From Enterobacter_D sp963521185 (GTDB lineage Bacteria > Pseudomonadota > Gammaproteobacteria > Enterobacterales > Enterobacteriaceae), in NCBI GenBank assembly GCA_963521185.1, contig CAUQTV010000001.1, positions 1 to 64,000 of the forward strand: 64,000 bases of DNA, read 5' to 3'. The notes under the pieces are model-generated. The model saw only the letters and a program-made list of their open reading frames with translations, was not told the origin of the DNA and did no database searches. Position numbers and translations under genes: made by a program. Shown here piece after piece: positions 34,013 through 43,679 of this stretch (positions within the stretch are counted from its first letter, which is position 1; the number at the start of each line of letters is the position of its first letter).

Positions 34013-34870
34013 TCAGGCGGCGGCTTCGTTACGTTGCTGCGCTTTCAACCAGGCGATCTCTTCTGCCCAAATATCCGGATTCACCGTTTCGAGGATCAGC
34101 GGGATGCCGTCGAAGCGGGTATCCTGCATGATCCAGCGAAAGGCCTCGTGGCCGATATTGCCTTCGCCCAGGCTGTGGTGGCGGTCAACGCGGCTGCCGA
34201 AGGCGCTTTTCGCGTCGTTCAGGTGCATGCCGCACAGATAATCGAAGCCCACAATGCGCTCAAAGTTGGCGAAGGTTTTTTCGCATTCGGCGGCGCTGCG
34301 CAGATCGTACCCGGCGGCAAAAGCGTGGCAGGTATCAATGCACACGCCGACGCGGGATTTATCTTCCACGCCGTCAATGATGGCGGCCAGATGCTCAAAC
34401 TTAAAGCCGAGATTACTGCCCTGACCGGCGGTGTTTTCAATCACGGCGGTCACACCCTGGGTTTGCGCGAGCACAATATTGATCGACTCCGAAATGCGGG
34501 CGAGGCACTCGTCTTCCGGGATCTGCATCAGGTGGCTGCCGGGATGGAAATTAAGCAGGCTCAGCCCCAACTGCTCGCAGCGCTGCATCTCATCAAGAAA
34601 CGCTTCACGTGATTTTTCCAGCGCCTCGGTAACCGGATGTCCGAGGTTAATCAGGTAGCTGTCGTGCGGCAGGATCTGCGCGGAGGTAAAACCGTATTTT
34701 TCACAGGCGGCTTTAAATTCAGCAATGCCTTCTGGCGTGAGCGGTGCCGCGCGCCACTGGCGCTGGTTTTTGGTGAACAGGGCAAATGCGGTTGCCCCAA
34801 TCTCTGCGGCACGTGCGGCAGCGTTGGCAACGCCACCCGAGGCGCTGACGTGCGCTCCAATGTATTTCAT
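34013..34870 (-). CDS. nfo: Deoxyribonuclease IV (AP endonuclease)
   Basis: 285 aa as in E. coli. TIM-barrel with three zinc ions. Ligand motifs visible: NFHPGSH, VIENTAGQGSNLG, CIDTCHAFAAGYD, GMHLNDAK, DRHHSLGEG and LILETVNP. It incises 5' of abasic sites and trims damaged 3' ends; in E. coli it belongs to the SoxRS regulon. Separate from yeiH (74-bp gap). Confidence 0.98.
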   Translation of the reverse strand: MKYIGAHVSASGGVANAAARAAEIGATAFALFTKNQRQWRAAPLTPEGIAEFKAACEKYGFTSAQILPHDSYLINLGHPVTEALEKSREAFLDEMQRCEQLGLSLLNFHPGSHLMQIPEDECLARISESINIVLAQTQGVTAVIENTAGQGSNLGFKFEHLAAIIDGVEDKSRVGVCIDTCHAFAAGYDLRSAAECEKTFANFERIVGFDYLCGMHLNDAKSAFGSRVDRHHSLGEGNIGHEAFRWIMQDTRFDGIPLILETVNPDIWAEEIAWLKAQQRNEAAA

Positions 34871-34944
34871 GTCACAACTCCTGTTAAACCCGCCAGGGGG
34901 AAACTCACTATCATAGCGGGTTAAGCGGAATTTTACGTGCTGGA

Positions 34945-35997
34945 TTATGCGATAAGGTGATGCACCAGCAGGTTAATGACGCCGCCGCCCACAATCAGCC
35001 AGCCAAATAAACCCAGCGCCATCAGCAGCGGTTTCGCACCGGCTTTTTTTAAGGCGCTGACGTGGGTGGTTAATCCCAGCGCCGCCATCGCCATCGCCAG
35101 CAGGACGGTATCGAGTGTCACCAGCGCATCCACCAGCGCGTGCGGCAACAGATGGAACGAGTTAACGATCGCCACCAGGATAAACAGCAGGGCAAACCAG
35201 GGCACGGTGATTTTTCGCGTTTGCGTGTGGTCCGCCGGGGCGAGGTGTTTTACGCGTGCGGCCAGAAACAGCAGGAACGGGGCCAGCATCATCACGCGCA
35301 GCATTTTGGCAATCACCGCGGCGTTCTCCGCGTCCGGGCTGATGGCATGACCGGCGGCCACCACCTGCGCCACTTCATGCATCGTTGATCCCATATAAAT
35401 GCCGTAGGTTTCAGGGCTGAACATATGCGCCAGCAGCGGATACATCGCCGGGTAGATAAAAATCGCCAGCGTGCCAAAAATCACCACCGTGGCGACAGCG
35501 ACCGTCACTTTACTGGCCTCGGCTTTGACCACCGGTTCCGTCGCCAGCACCGCGGCTGCGCCGCAAATGCTGCTGCCCGCGCCGATCAGCCAGCTCGTTT
35601 GTTTATCGAGGCCAAATACTTTCTGCCCTAAAAAGCAGGCGAGAAAAAAGGTGCTGGTCAGCGTCAGGGCATCAATGACCAGCCCGCTGACGCCAACCTC
35701 TGCAATTTGCGAAAACGTCAGGCGAAAGCCGTATAAGATGATGCCGAAGCGCAGCAAATGCTGTTTGGCAAACAGGACACCCGCGTCACAGCGTGGCGCA
35801 GCGCGACCATACAGGGTGTTACCGACGATCATGCCAAATAAGATCGCCAGCGTCAGGGCGCTAAATCCGGCCCCTGAAATCTGTGCATTGCTGCCCGCCC
35901 AGAGCGCAGCACCGCTAATGAGTGCGCTTAATATCAGCCCTGGCGCATAGTGATGCAGTCGGGATTGATCTCGGGTCTGTAGCGTGAATTCAGTCAT
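34945..35997 (-). CDS. yeiH: UPF0324 family membrane protein YeiH
   Basis: 350 aa (E. coli 349). About ten hydrophobic segments. The family signatures TSWLIGAGSSICGAAAVLA and STMHEVAQVVAAG are present, with conserved Cys and His-Glu. A putative sulfate- or anion-type carrier of unproven substrate. It is divergent from the LysR regulator yeiE, which may control it. Confidence 0.92.
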   Translation of the reverse strand: MTEFTLQTRDQSRLHHYAPGLILSALISGAALWAGSNAQISGAGFSALTLAILFGMIVGNTLYGRAAPRCDAGVLFAKQHLLRFGIILYGFRLTFSQIAEVGVSGLVIDALTLTSTFFLACFLGQKVFGLDKQTSWLIGAGSSICGAAAVLATEPVVKAEASKVTVAVATVVIFGTLAIFIYPAMYPLLAHMFSPETYGIYMGSTMHEVAQVVAAGHAISPDAENAAVIAKMLRVMMLAPFLLFLAARVKHLAPADHTQTRKITVPWFALLFILVAIVNSFHLLPHALVDALVTLDTVLLAMAMAALGLTTHVSALKKAGAKPLLMALGLFGWLIVGGGVINLLVHHLIA

Positions 35998-36117
35998 AGC
36001 CTTCTCCTTTATCTGGCGAAAAGGTTACGGCGGACTGGCTTAAAAATAAAATTGATTATATATTTATAACCAATCTATATAAGTGGTAAGCGAGCGCTTA
36101 CCGGACAGGGTGATTTC

Positions 36118-36984
36118 ATGCATATCACATTGCGTCAGCTGGCGGTATTTGCGGAGGTGCTGAAAAGCGGATCGACGACGCAGGCCTCGCAGATGCTGGC
36201 CTTGTCTCAGTCTGCGGTGAGCGCCGCACTGACCGATCTGGAAGGTCAGCTTGGGGTTCAGCTTTTTGACCGCGTCGGTAAACGGCTGGTGGTCAATGAG
36301 CATGGGCGCTTGCTTTACCCGCGTGCGGTGGCGCTGCTGGAGCAGGCAACCGAAATTGAGCAGCTGTTTCGTGAAGACAACGGCGCGATCCGGGTTTTCG
36401 CCAGCAGCACCATCGGCAACTACATTCTGCCGGAGGTGATCGCCCGCTATCGCCGGGATTTTCCCGAGCTGCCGTTAGACATGAGCGTCGGCAACAGCCA
36501 GGATGTGATCAACGCCGTGGCGGATTTTCGCGTCGACATCGGCCTGATTGAAGGGCCGTGCCATACCGCAGAGATTATCGCCGAGCCGTGGCTGGAGGAT
36601 GAACTGGTGGTGTTTGCCTCTCCTGCCTCACCGCTGCTACAGGGTGACATCACCCTCGATCGCCTCTCCGCCGCGCCGTGGATCCTGCGCGAGCGCGGTT
36701 CCGGTACGCGCGAACTGGTGGATTATCTTTTGCTCTCCCACCTGCCGAAATTTCACCTCGGCATGGAGCTGGGCAACTCGGAAGCCATTAAACACGCGGT
36801 GCGTCACGGTCTGGGCATTAGCTGTTTGTCACGCCGGGTCATCGCCGAGCAGTTAGAGGCCGGTACGCTTGTCGAGATAGCCATTCCGCTGCCGCGCCTG
36901 GTGCGCACGCTGTGGCGAATTCATCATCGTCAGAAGCACCTCTCCAGTTCGCTGAAGCGTTTTCTGCGCTACTGCGAACCCTGA
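36118..36984 (+). CDS. yeiE: LysR-family regulator YeiE
   Basis: 288 aa (E. coli 293). Winged HTH at residues 1-60 (LRQLAVFAEVLKSGSTTQASQMLALSQSAVS) and a substrate-binding domain (about 90-288). YeiE is reported to respond to sulfite and to control yeiH in related bacteria, and an older report tied it to lysP/iron genes. Divergent from yeiH (120-bp spacer) and 180 bp upstream of lysP on the same strand. Confidence 0.93.
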   Translation: MHITLRQLAVFAEVLKSGSTTQASQMLALSQSAVSAALTDLEGQLGVQLFDRVGKRLVVNEHGRLLYPRAVALLEQATEIEQLFREDNGAIRVFASSTIGNYILPEVIARYRRDFPELPLDMSVGNSQDVINAVADFRVDIGLIEGPCHTAEIIAEPWLEDELVVFASPASPLLQGDITLDRLSAAPWILRERGSGTRELVDYLLLSHLPKFHLGMELGNSEAIKHAVRHGLGISCLSRRVIAEQLEAGTLVEIAIPLPRLVRTLWRIHHRQKHLSSSLKRFLRYCEP

Positions 36985-37164
36985 CAGCAGGGACGGGGGC
37001 GCTTGAGCCATCGCGTTTTATTATCGCCACGCCGTCCATCCGCTGCTTTACTTATAATCTGACGCCCATCATGAAGGTCTCTTATAACCCGGCATTTCTA
37101 CCGGATAGATGCGGCTTCGTCTGCTACAATCCGGCCTCATTTTTTGGATGGACAGCATTTAAAC

Positions 37165-38634
37165 ATGGTTTCCGAAACTAAAACCACACAAGCGCCCACG
37201 CTCCGTCGTGAACTCAAGGCGCGTCACCTGACGATGATCGCCATTGGCGGTTCCATCGGTACAGGGTTGTTTGTTGCCAGCGGCGCAACCATTTCACAGG
37301 CAGGCCCAGGCGGCGCACTGTTCTCGTACATCCTGATTGGCCTGATGGTCTATTTCCTGATGACCAGTCTTGGCGAACTCGCCGCGTACATGCCGGTTTC
37401 CGGGTCGTTTGCCACCTACGGACAGAAATACGTGGAAGAGGGCTTCGGCTTCGCGCTGGGCTGGAACTACTGGTACAACTGGGCGGTCACCATCGCCGTT
37501 GACCTGGTCGCCTCGCAGCTGGTGATGACCTGGTGGTTCCCGGACACGCCGGGCTGGATCTGGAGCGCGCTGTTCCTGTGCGTCATCTTCCTGCTCAACT
37601 GGATCTCCGTAAAAGGCTTCGGCGAAGCGGAATACTGGTTCTCTCTGATCAAAGTGGCGACCGTGATTGTCTTCATCGTCGTGGGCGTGCTGATGATCCT
37701 TGGCATCTTCCACGGTGCAAAACCGGCGGGCTGGAGCAACTGGGGCATTGGCGACGCGCCGTTTGCCGGTGGCTTTGCCGCGATGATTGGCGTGGCGATG
37801 ATCGTCGGTTTCTCCTTCCAGGGGACCGAACTGATTGGCATCGCGGCCGGTGAATCCGAAGATCCGGAGAAGAACATTCCACGCGCGGTGCGTCAGGTGT
37901 TCTGGCGTATCCTGCTGTTCTATGTGTTCGCTATTCTTATTATCAGCCTGATTATTCCTTACACCGATCCGAGCCTGCTGCGTAACGATGTGAAAGACAT
38001 CAGCGTCAGCCCGTTCACCCTGGTGTTTGAACACGCAGGTCTGCTCTCTGCGGCGGCGGTAATGAACGCGGTGATCCTGACGGCGGTACTGTCGGCGGGG
38101 AACTCCGGCATGTACGCCTCCACGCGTATGCTTTACACCCTGGCCTGCGACGGCAAAGCGCCGCGCATTTTCAGCAAGCTGTCGAAGGGCGGTGTGCCGC
38201 GTAACGCGCTGTATGCCACCACGGTGATTGCCGCGCTCTGTTTCCTGACCTCCATGTTCGGTAACCAGACCGTCTACCTGTGGCTGCTCAATACTTCCGG
38301 TATGACCGGGTTTATCGCCTGGCTGGGCATTGCCATTAGCCACTACCGTTTCCGTCGGGGCTACGTCGCTCAGGGGCGCGATCTGAACGATTTGCCGTAC
38401 CGCTCGGGCTTCTTCCCGTTGGGGCCGATCTTCGCCTTCGCACTGTGTCTGATTATCACCCTGGGTCAGAACTACCAGGCGTTCCTGGCGGACACCATCG
38501 ACTGGGGCGGCGTCATGGCGACTTACATCGGCATCCCGCTGTTCCTGGTGATCTGGTTCGGTTACAAGCTGAGCCGTGGCACTAAGTTTGTGAAATATCG
38601 CGATATGGAGTTCCCGGAACGTTTCGGTAAGTAA
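37165..38634 (+). CDS. lysP: Lysine-specific permease LysP
   Basis: 489 aa from MVSETKTTQAPTLRREL, the E. coli length; the ATG at 37144 adds seven unconserved residues. Twelve TM segments of the amino acid-polyamine-organocation family, with the TM1 motif GGSIGTGLFVASG. It imports lysine with protons and, in E. coli, restrains the acid-stress regulator CadC. In E. coli transcription depends on ArgP. A strong terminator follows. Confidence 0.96.
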   Translation: MVSETKTTQAPTLRRELKARHLTMIAIGGSIGTGLFVASGATISQAGPGGALFSYILIGLMVYFLMTSLGELAAYMPVSGSFATYGQKYVEEGFGFALGWNYWYNWAVTIAVDLVASQLVMTWWFPDTPGWIWSALFLCVIFLLNWISVKGFGEAEYWFSLIKVATVIVFIVVGVLMILGIFHGAKPAGWSNWGIGDAPFAGGFAAMIGVAMIVGFSFQGTELIGIAAGESEDPEKNIPRAVRQVFWRILLFYVFAILIISLIIPYTDPSLLRNDVKDISVSPFTLVFEHAGLLSAAAVMNAVILTAVLSAGNSGMYASTRMLYTLACDGKAPRIFSKLSKGGVPRNALYATTVIAALCFLTSMFGNQTVYLWLLNTSGMTGFIAWLGIAISHYRFRRGYVAQGRDLNDLPYRSGFFPLGPIFAFALCLIITLGQNYQAFLADTIDWGGVMATYIGIPLFLVIWFGYKLSRGTKFVKYRDMEFPERFGK

Positions 38635-38664
38635 CGATCCCCACTCCGCGCATCAACGCCTAAG

Positions 38665-38690
38665 GCCCTCTTTTTAGAGGGCTTTTTTTT
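38665..38690 (+). terminator. lysP terminator
   Basis: Stem GCCCTC / GAGGGC with a TTTTTA loop, then eight T, 30 bp after the stop. Confidence 0.95.
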
Positions 38691-38744
38691 ATCCACATTT
38701 TCTTCATTTTTTGCCGTCTTGACATAACTTTTAACAACTTTAAT

Positions 38745-38759
38745 TGATAATTATTGTCG
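38745..38759. promoter_or_regulatory. Fur box upstream of cirA
   Basis: TGATAATTATTGTCG fits the 7-1-7 Fur consensus with a perfect first arm and 5 of 7 in the second. A further ATTATC occurs at 38765-38770. It is placed about 130 bp before the cirA start near a TTGACA hexamer (38719-38724), as expected for an iron-repressed receptor. Confidence 0.75.
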
Positions 38760-38889
38760 TTCGCATTATCGTTCGTCCGTTAACACATCTGCTTTACCCC
38801 TTAACAGCCCGCCTATGTAGCTGGCTGAAGACTGCGCGGTGTGAGCGCAACCTATTTGATTTGTTGTATTGACCTCATGGAGTAACGGA

Positions 38890-40857
38890 ATGTTTAGGTT
38901 AAATCCCATCGTACGGGGAGGACTTTGTGCGTCCGCCATTTCTCTGGCGCTGCCGGTTATCGCCGCTGAAAATGCCGGGGAAACGATGGTTGTCACGGCG
39001 GCGGCGACCGAACAAAATCTCAAGGATGCGCCAGCCAGTATCAGCGTCATCACCCGGCAGGATTTGCAGCGTAAACCGGTGCAGAACCTGAAAGACGTCT
39101 TACAGGAAGTGCCGGGCGTACAGCTGACTAACGAAGGCGATAACCGCAAGGGCGTGAGCATTCGCGGCCTGGACAGCAGCTACACGCTAATCCTCATTGA
39201 CGGCAAGCGCGTCAACTCCCGCAACGCCGTCTTCCGCCATAACGACTTTGACCTGAACTGGATCCCGGTGGACGCCATTGAACGCATCGAAGTGGTGCGC
39301 GGTCCGATGTCGTCACTCTATGGTTCCGACGCGCTGGGTGGCGTGGTAAATATCATCACCAAAAAGATCGGGCAACAGTGGACCGGCAGCATCACCGCCG
39401 ACACCACGATCCAGGAAAAGCGCGATCGCGGCGATACCTGGAACGGGCAGTTCTTCACCAGCGGCCCGCTCATTGACGGCGTGCTCGGCCTGAAAGCCTT
39501 CGGCAGCCTGGCGAAGCGCGAAAAAGATAAGCAGGAGCCGTCCCAGACCTCCGCCACCGGCGAAACGCCGCGCATCGAAGGGTTCACCAGCCGCGACGGC
39601 AACGTCGAATTCGCCTGGACGCCGGACGAGAAGCATGACTTCACGGCGGGCTACGGCTTTGATCGCCAGGACAGGGATTCCGATTCCCTCGACCAGAACC
39701 GCTTAGAGCGCCAGAACTACTCCCTAAGCCACAATGGCCGCTGGGATCTCGGTACCAGCGAACTGAAGTTTTACGGTGAGAAGGTGGATAACAAAAACCA
39801 GGGCAGCCAGGGGGCGATCACCTCAGAGAGCAACACCCTTGACGGAAAATTCAGCGTACCGGTAGAGGCGATCAATCAGTTTGTCACGGTGGGGGGCGAA
39901 TGGCGTCACGATAAGCTCAAGGATCCGGTTAACCTGACCGGCGGCAGCGCCACCTCGACCAGCCAGTATGCGCTGTTTATTGAAGATGAGTGGCGCATCG
40001 CTGAGCCGCTGGCGCTGACCACCGGCGTGCGCCTGGACGATCACGACACCTACGGCGATCACTGGAGCCCGCGTGCCTATCTGGTCTATAACGCGACCGA
40101 CACGCTGACCGTAAAAGGCGGCTGGGCCACCGCGTTTAAAGCGCCATCCCTGTTGCAGTTAAGCCCGGACTGGACCACCGGATCGTGCCGGGGCGCGTGT
40201 GAAATCGTCGGCAGCCCGGATCTGAAACCGGAAACCAGCGAAAGCTACGAGTTAGGCCTGTACTACGCGGGCGAAGAGGGCTGGCTGGAGGGCGTGCAGG
40301 CGAGCGTAACCACCTTCCAGAATGACGTCGACGATCGTATTAGCATCAGCCGCACGTCAAATGTAAACGACGCGCAGGGTTACCCGAACTATGTTGGCCT
40401 GAACGCCGACGGTGAGCCAATCTTCCGCTACTACAACGTCAACAAAGCGCGTATCCGCGGCGTGGAAACCGAGTTAAAAGTGCCCTTTGACGACCAGTGG
40501 AAGCTGACGCTCAATTACACCTATAACGACGGTCGTGATTTAAGCAATGGCGGTAATAAACCCTTACAGGAACTGCCTTTCCACACCGCCAACGGCACGA
40601 TTGACTGGCAGCCGTGGCAGGCGTGGTCGTTCTACGTATCCGGGAATTACTCCGGTGAAAAGCGTGACGTCAGCGCAACCGGTACCACGCCGGGTGGCTA
40701 CGTTATCTGGAACGCAGGCGGCGCATGGCAGGCAACGAAGAGTGTGAAACTGCGTGCGGGCGTACTGAACCTGGGCGATAAAGACCTCAGCCGCGACGAC
40801 TACAGTTATAACGAAGACGGTCGGCGCTACTTCGTGGCGGTGGATTATCGATTCTGA
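38890..40857 (+). CDS. cirA: TonB-dependent catecholate siderophore receptor CirA
   Basis: 655 aa from MFRLNPIVRGGL (ATG 38890 behind GGAG; E. coli 663). Signal peptide ending near VIAAE, TonB box GETMVVTA, plug domain (about 45-160, SIRGLDSSYTLILIDGKR), then a 22-strand barrel ending in YFVAVDYRF with terminal Phe. It imports linear catecholates and is a colicin I entry route and a cefiderocol uptake route. The upstream ATG at 38869 is not favoured. Confidence 0.96.
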   Translation: MFRLNPIVRGGLCASAISLALPVIAAENAGETMVVTAAATEQNLKDAPASISVITRQDLQRKPVQNLKDVLQEVPGVQLTNEGDNRKGVSIRGLDSSYTLILIDGKRVNSRNAVFRHNDFDLNWIPVDAIERIEVVRGPMSSLYGSDALGGVVNIITKKIGQQWTGSITADTTIQEKRDRGDTWNGQFFTSGPLIDGVLGLKAFGSLAKREKDKQEPSQTSATGETPRIEGFTSRDGNVEFAWTPDEKHDFTAGYGFDRQDRDSDSLDQNRLERQNYSLSHNGRWDLGTSELKFYGEKVDNKNQGSQGAITSESNTLDGKFSVPVEAINQFVTVGGEWRHDKLKDPVNLTGGSATSTSQYALFIEDEWRIAEPLALTTGVRLDDHDTYGDHWSPRAYLVYNATDTLTVKGGWATAFKAPSLLQLSPDWTTGSCRGACEIVGSPDLKPETSESYELGLYYAGEEGWLEGVQASVTTFQNDVDDRISISRTSNVNDAQGYPNYVGLNADGEPIFRYYNVNKARIRGVETELKVPFDDQWKLTLNYTYNDGRDLSNGGNKPLQELPFHTANGTIDWQPWQAWSFYVSGNYSGEKRDVSATGTTPGGYVIWNAGGAWQATKSVKLRAGVLNLGDKDLSRDDYSYNEDGRRYFVAVDYRF

Positions 40858-40876
40858 TAACTGTTTAACGTTGCCG

Positions 40877-40904
40877 GGAGAGTCGTTATGGCTCTCTTAT
40901 TTTA
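40877..40904 (+). terminator. Probable cirA terminator
   Basis: Stem GGAGAG / CTCTCT with a short loop followed by TATTTTAT, about 20 bp after the stop. Confidence 0.55.
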
Positions 40905-40919
40905 TCTACCCTGTTAGGG

Positions 40920-41234
40920 TTATTTTTTTGGAAAGTGCTGAGGAAAATAGCGACGCAATAGCGTGTGAAACAACTGTTTTATTTTGAACGGGCCGATAAA
41001 CCCGGTGACAATACCTACTAACGGCAAGAACAAATGGTAGTGATTACCCTGAAATAAAATAGCTAAGAACGCAAGTGAACTGACCACGCAAACCAGACTA
41101 CTGATGAGAATATTCCCCGGTGTTTCGTGTTCTGTATAACCAGACCAGCACGAGACAACGAATGCGCTCACCCCGCAAAAAGTGGCTAAGGGATGGGCAA
41201 AAAGAAACTGCAAAAAATCAATGAGGTAATCCAT
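40920..41234 (-). CDS. Small three-TM membrane protein, holin-like
   Basis: 104 aa if started at ATG 41234 (MDYLIDFLQFLF), overlapping the end of the LysR gene by 17 bp; ATGs at 41246 and 41267 would lengthen it. Three hydrophobic segments (about 18-36, 45-67 and 72-92) are followed by a basic tail (KQLFHTLLRRYFPQHFPKK). Size, topology and charged tail resemble phage holins, but no family is recognised and no lysis gene is nearby. Coupled to the regulator gene upstream; it may be its partner or target. Confidence 0.65.
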   Translation of the reverse strand: MDYLIDFLQFLFAHPLATFCGVSAFVVSCWSGYTEHETPGNILISSLVCVVSSLAFLAILFQGNHYHLFLPLVGIVTGFIGPFKIKQLFHTLLRRYFPQHFPKK

Positions 41235-42102
41235 TAGGATTAGCATTATTCTGTTTAATGTTATCAAAAGCTGTCGACATCAGTTGCAGCGCTTCTTTAT
41301 TATTCTTTGACTTCCACTGTGAGTAAAACCAGATCGGTTGATTAATGACGGTTCTTTTAAGTACAGACATTCCCTCAAAGTTAAGAATTTTAAGTACCGG
41401 ATCGGTGGTAATAATGGCAGCTTCATTACTGTTCAACCGGTGCATCATCTCGACCAGATCGGCTTCCATTATTTTTTGTGCGTGACGAAAACTGACGTTG
41501 TCCCCATTTAAAAAGTCATTGAGCGCCGCTTCATGGTCAAAATCATGATACAGATAAATCTCATTGCCACTGATCATCTTTTCACAAGCCACCGCCGTTG
41601 CGGCAATATAGATATCAAAGTAACTTGGCTCAGACACCGCATAGACGCTCTGGATATTTTTCTCCATAATAACAATGTCATAAAAGTGCAACTCGGTTTC
41701 CAGTTGTTCTTCCGACAGCGTATCCATCACATAGAATTCGCAAGGGATGTTATTGTCCAGCAACTGCGTTCTGAGAAAGCTAATAATCGACTGCGGAATA
41801 TTTTTGCTGTGGATAATCTTGGTGACCACCTCTCCGCTGGCTGCGCGAAGACAATTCTCGATGCTTTTCAAGTCATTGTAATGCGTGATAATTTTATTAT
41901 AGAGCAGGGTTCCCGATGAACTGGGCGTCATCCCATCTTTCGTCCTGATAAAAAGTGCTAAACCGAGAGCCTGCTCAAGGTCAGAAATGGCCTTGCTGAG
42001 CGGTGTTCTCGAGATATGCATTCTTGCACAGGCTTTACTGACGCTGCCTTCCTCCATTACTGCGATGAAATACTTAAATTTATTCGATATGAACAGGTTC
42101 AT
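41218..42102 (-). CDS. LysR-family transcriptional regulator
   Basis: 294 aa from MNLFISNKFKYFIAV behind a strong GGAGGAG site. HTH at about residues 18-40 (GSVSKACARMHISRTPLSKAISDLE), then a linker and a divergent effector domain poorly conserved against common LysR types. It is distinctly AT-rich compared with cirA and yeiG, implying acquisition. K-12 has no gene between cirA and yeiG. Target unknown; the overlapping holin-like gene is the obvious candidate. Confidence 0.85.
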   Translation of the reverse strand: MNLFISNKFKYFIAVMEEGSVSKACARMHISRTPLSKAISDLEQALGLALFIRTKDGMTPSSSGTLLYNKIITHYNDLKSIENCLRAASGEVVTKIIHSKNIPQSIISFLRTQLLDNNIPCEFYVMDTLSEEQLETELHFYDIVIMEKNIQSVYAVSEPSYFDIYIAATAVACEKMISGNEIYLYHDFDHEAALNDFLNGDNVSFRHAQKIMEADLVEMMHRLNSNEAAIITTDPVLKILNFEGMSVLKRTVINQPIWFYSQWKSKNNKEALQLMSTAFDNIKQNNANPNGLPH

Positions 42103-42839
42103 TTCTCCTCCAAGACCTGGAAAAAGTTAGAGTAATAGTTTTAGCATCATATGAATAGAACTGACGTGCATTTTACGTTAGGCATATGCCTATTAATGGC
42201 ACGGTCATTGTAACGTGATGATTTATTTTAACATCAAAATTAACCGATCGATTAGATTTATTTTTCTTGTCATTAACATTTATTTTTATAAATTTGTTTT
42301 AATAAAATTGAAACAATGAATGGTGTGGGTTGTTTTGCAGGTTATGTTTATGTTTTGAGTCAATACGCTAAAATGCGTAATTTCTTAAACCTGGATTGTT
42401 ATCACACCTTTTACGCTACTGGTTTTATAAAGGTATGGTTGCAAAATGAGTATATGCCATTTTGATGACTTGTTTATAGCCCTGATGGTCTAATAATTGG
42501 TTGTCGATTATCTGGCTGTTTTGTATGGGATTTGAAAATTAGCCTCTTTCTGTCCTTGCCTGGTTTATGCCGTAGGGTAATAACTGAATGCATCCGGCAA
42601 GCGACTTCATTCCGACTATAACGGTCTTTTAAAACGACCGGGGTATTGTGATGGTTGAAACTAACCGGACGTAATCAGGTGGGGGTCACCGTGCTTGTCA
42701 TTTAGGACGGAAGTAATGGAATCGGTTTTGCGTAAGCGATCTTTACTTTCTAACTCGGTGCGGTAGGGGAGCAGGCTTAGATTATTGCGTTCATTACGTT
42801 TTGAACCCTGTCCGGCGGCATAAGCACCGCCGGACATTT
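42103..42839. other. AT-rich gene-poor region between the LysR gene and yeiG, 737 bp
   Basis: No convincing gene on either strand; the longest open frames are short, lack ribosome sites or overlap hairpins. Bases 42180-42560 are strongly AT-rich, in contrast with the surrounding DNA. A tiny frame of 16 codons at 42717 has GGAAG before its ATG but nothing else to support it. The right end carries the hairpin listed at 42810. Confidence 0.7.
42810..42835 (-). terminator. Hairpin 3' of yeiG
   Basis: Perfect 9-bp stem GTCCGGCGG / CCGCCGGAC with an 8-nt loop, five bp after the yeiG stop on the minus strand. No T-run follows, so it may be Rho-assisted or a stabilising 3' hairpin. Confidence 0.45.
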
Positions 42840-43679
42840 TCACGCCTTCAGCAAATGCTCACCGTGAAACCGCAGGTGATCTTCAATAAACGACGCAATA
42901 AAGAAGTAGCTGTGATCGTGTCCGGGCTGCACGCGCAGCGTCAGCGGCCAGCCGGTCTGGCGCGCGGCCTCGGCGAGGCGGGCGGGCTGGAGCTGGTCGG
43001 CGAGGAACTGATCGCTGTCGCCCTGATCGATAAGCGTTGGAATGGCGTCACCCGGCTGGCTTGCCAGCATCAGCGCGCAGCTGTCCCACGCCTGCCAGCG
43101 AGCGGCATCGTCACCCAGGTAGGCGCGAAACGCTTTTTGGCCCCAGGGTACCTGCGTTGGATTCACAATCGGTGCAAACGCCGACACGCTGGTAAAACGG
43201 CCTGGGTTTTTCAGCGCCATAATAAGCGCCCCGTGACCGCCCATAGAGTGCCCGCTAATCGCCTGGCGTTCGCTGACGTTAAACCGGGCGCGGATCAACG
43301 CCGGAAGTTCATCGCACAGATAGTCATACATGCGGTAGTGCGCGGCCCACGGCTGCTCGGTGGCGTTGAGGTAAAACCCCGCGCCCTTGCCTAAGTCGTA
43401 GCCGTCGCTGTCGGCGACGTCATCGCCGCGCGGGCTTGTGTCCGGCATGACCAGCACAATGCCCAGTTCGGCGGCCACGCGCTGGGCACCGGCTTTGGTG
43501 GTAAAGTTTTCATCGTTACAGGTCAGGCCGGACAGCCAGTACAGCACCGGCGGCGGGGTGGTTTCACGTACCGGTGGCAAAAACACGCTGAAGGTCATCG
43601 TGCAGTTGAGCACGGCCGAGTCGTGACGCCAGCGTTGTTGCCAGCCTTCAAAACAGCGGTGTTCTTCGAGCATTTCCAT
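42840..43679 (-). CDS. yeiG: S-formylglutathione hydrolase YeiG
   Basis: 279 aa from MEMLEEHRCFEGW behind AGAGGAA (E. coli 278); the frame extends 15 codons upstream without similarity. Esterase D family: nucleophile Ser in GHSMGGHGAL, oxyanion segment YWLSGLTCNDENF, and Asp/His of the triad in DQGDSDQFL and PGHDHSYFF. It hydrolyses S-formylglutathione in formaldehyde detoxification. Divergent from the MFS gene. Confidence 0.95.
   Translation of the reverse strand: MEMLEEHRCFEGWQQRWRHDSAVLNCTMTFSVFLPPVRETTPPPVLYWLSGLTCNDENFTTKAGAQRVAAELGIVLVMPDTSPRGDDVADSDGYDLGKGAGFYLNATEQPWAAHYRMYDYLCDELPALIRARFNVSERQAISGHSMGGHGALIMALKNPGRFTSVSAFAPIVNPTQVPWGQKAFRAYLGDDAARWQAWDSCALMLASQPGDAIPTLIDQGDSDQFLADQLQPARLAEAARQTGWPLTLRVQPGHDHSYFFIASFIEDHLRFHGEHLLKA

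Noticed and set aside
37294..38343. 349-aa minus-strand frame
   Set aside because: Antisense to lysP, which has full family similarity. The composition is shadow-like.
42717..42767. 16-codon frame MESVLRKRS... with GGAAG before ATG
   Set aside because: Too short and unsupported. It could be a chance frame in AT-rich spacer.
42661..42843. 60-aa minus-strand frame ending before yeiG
   Set aside because: It crosses the hairpin after yeiG, has no plausible ribosome site and no recognisable features.
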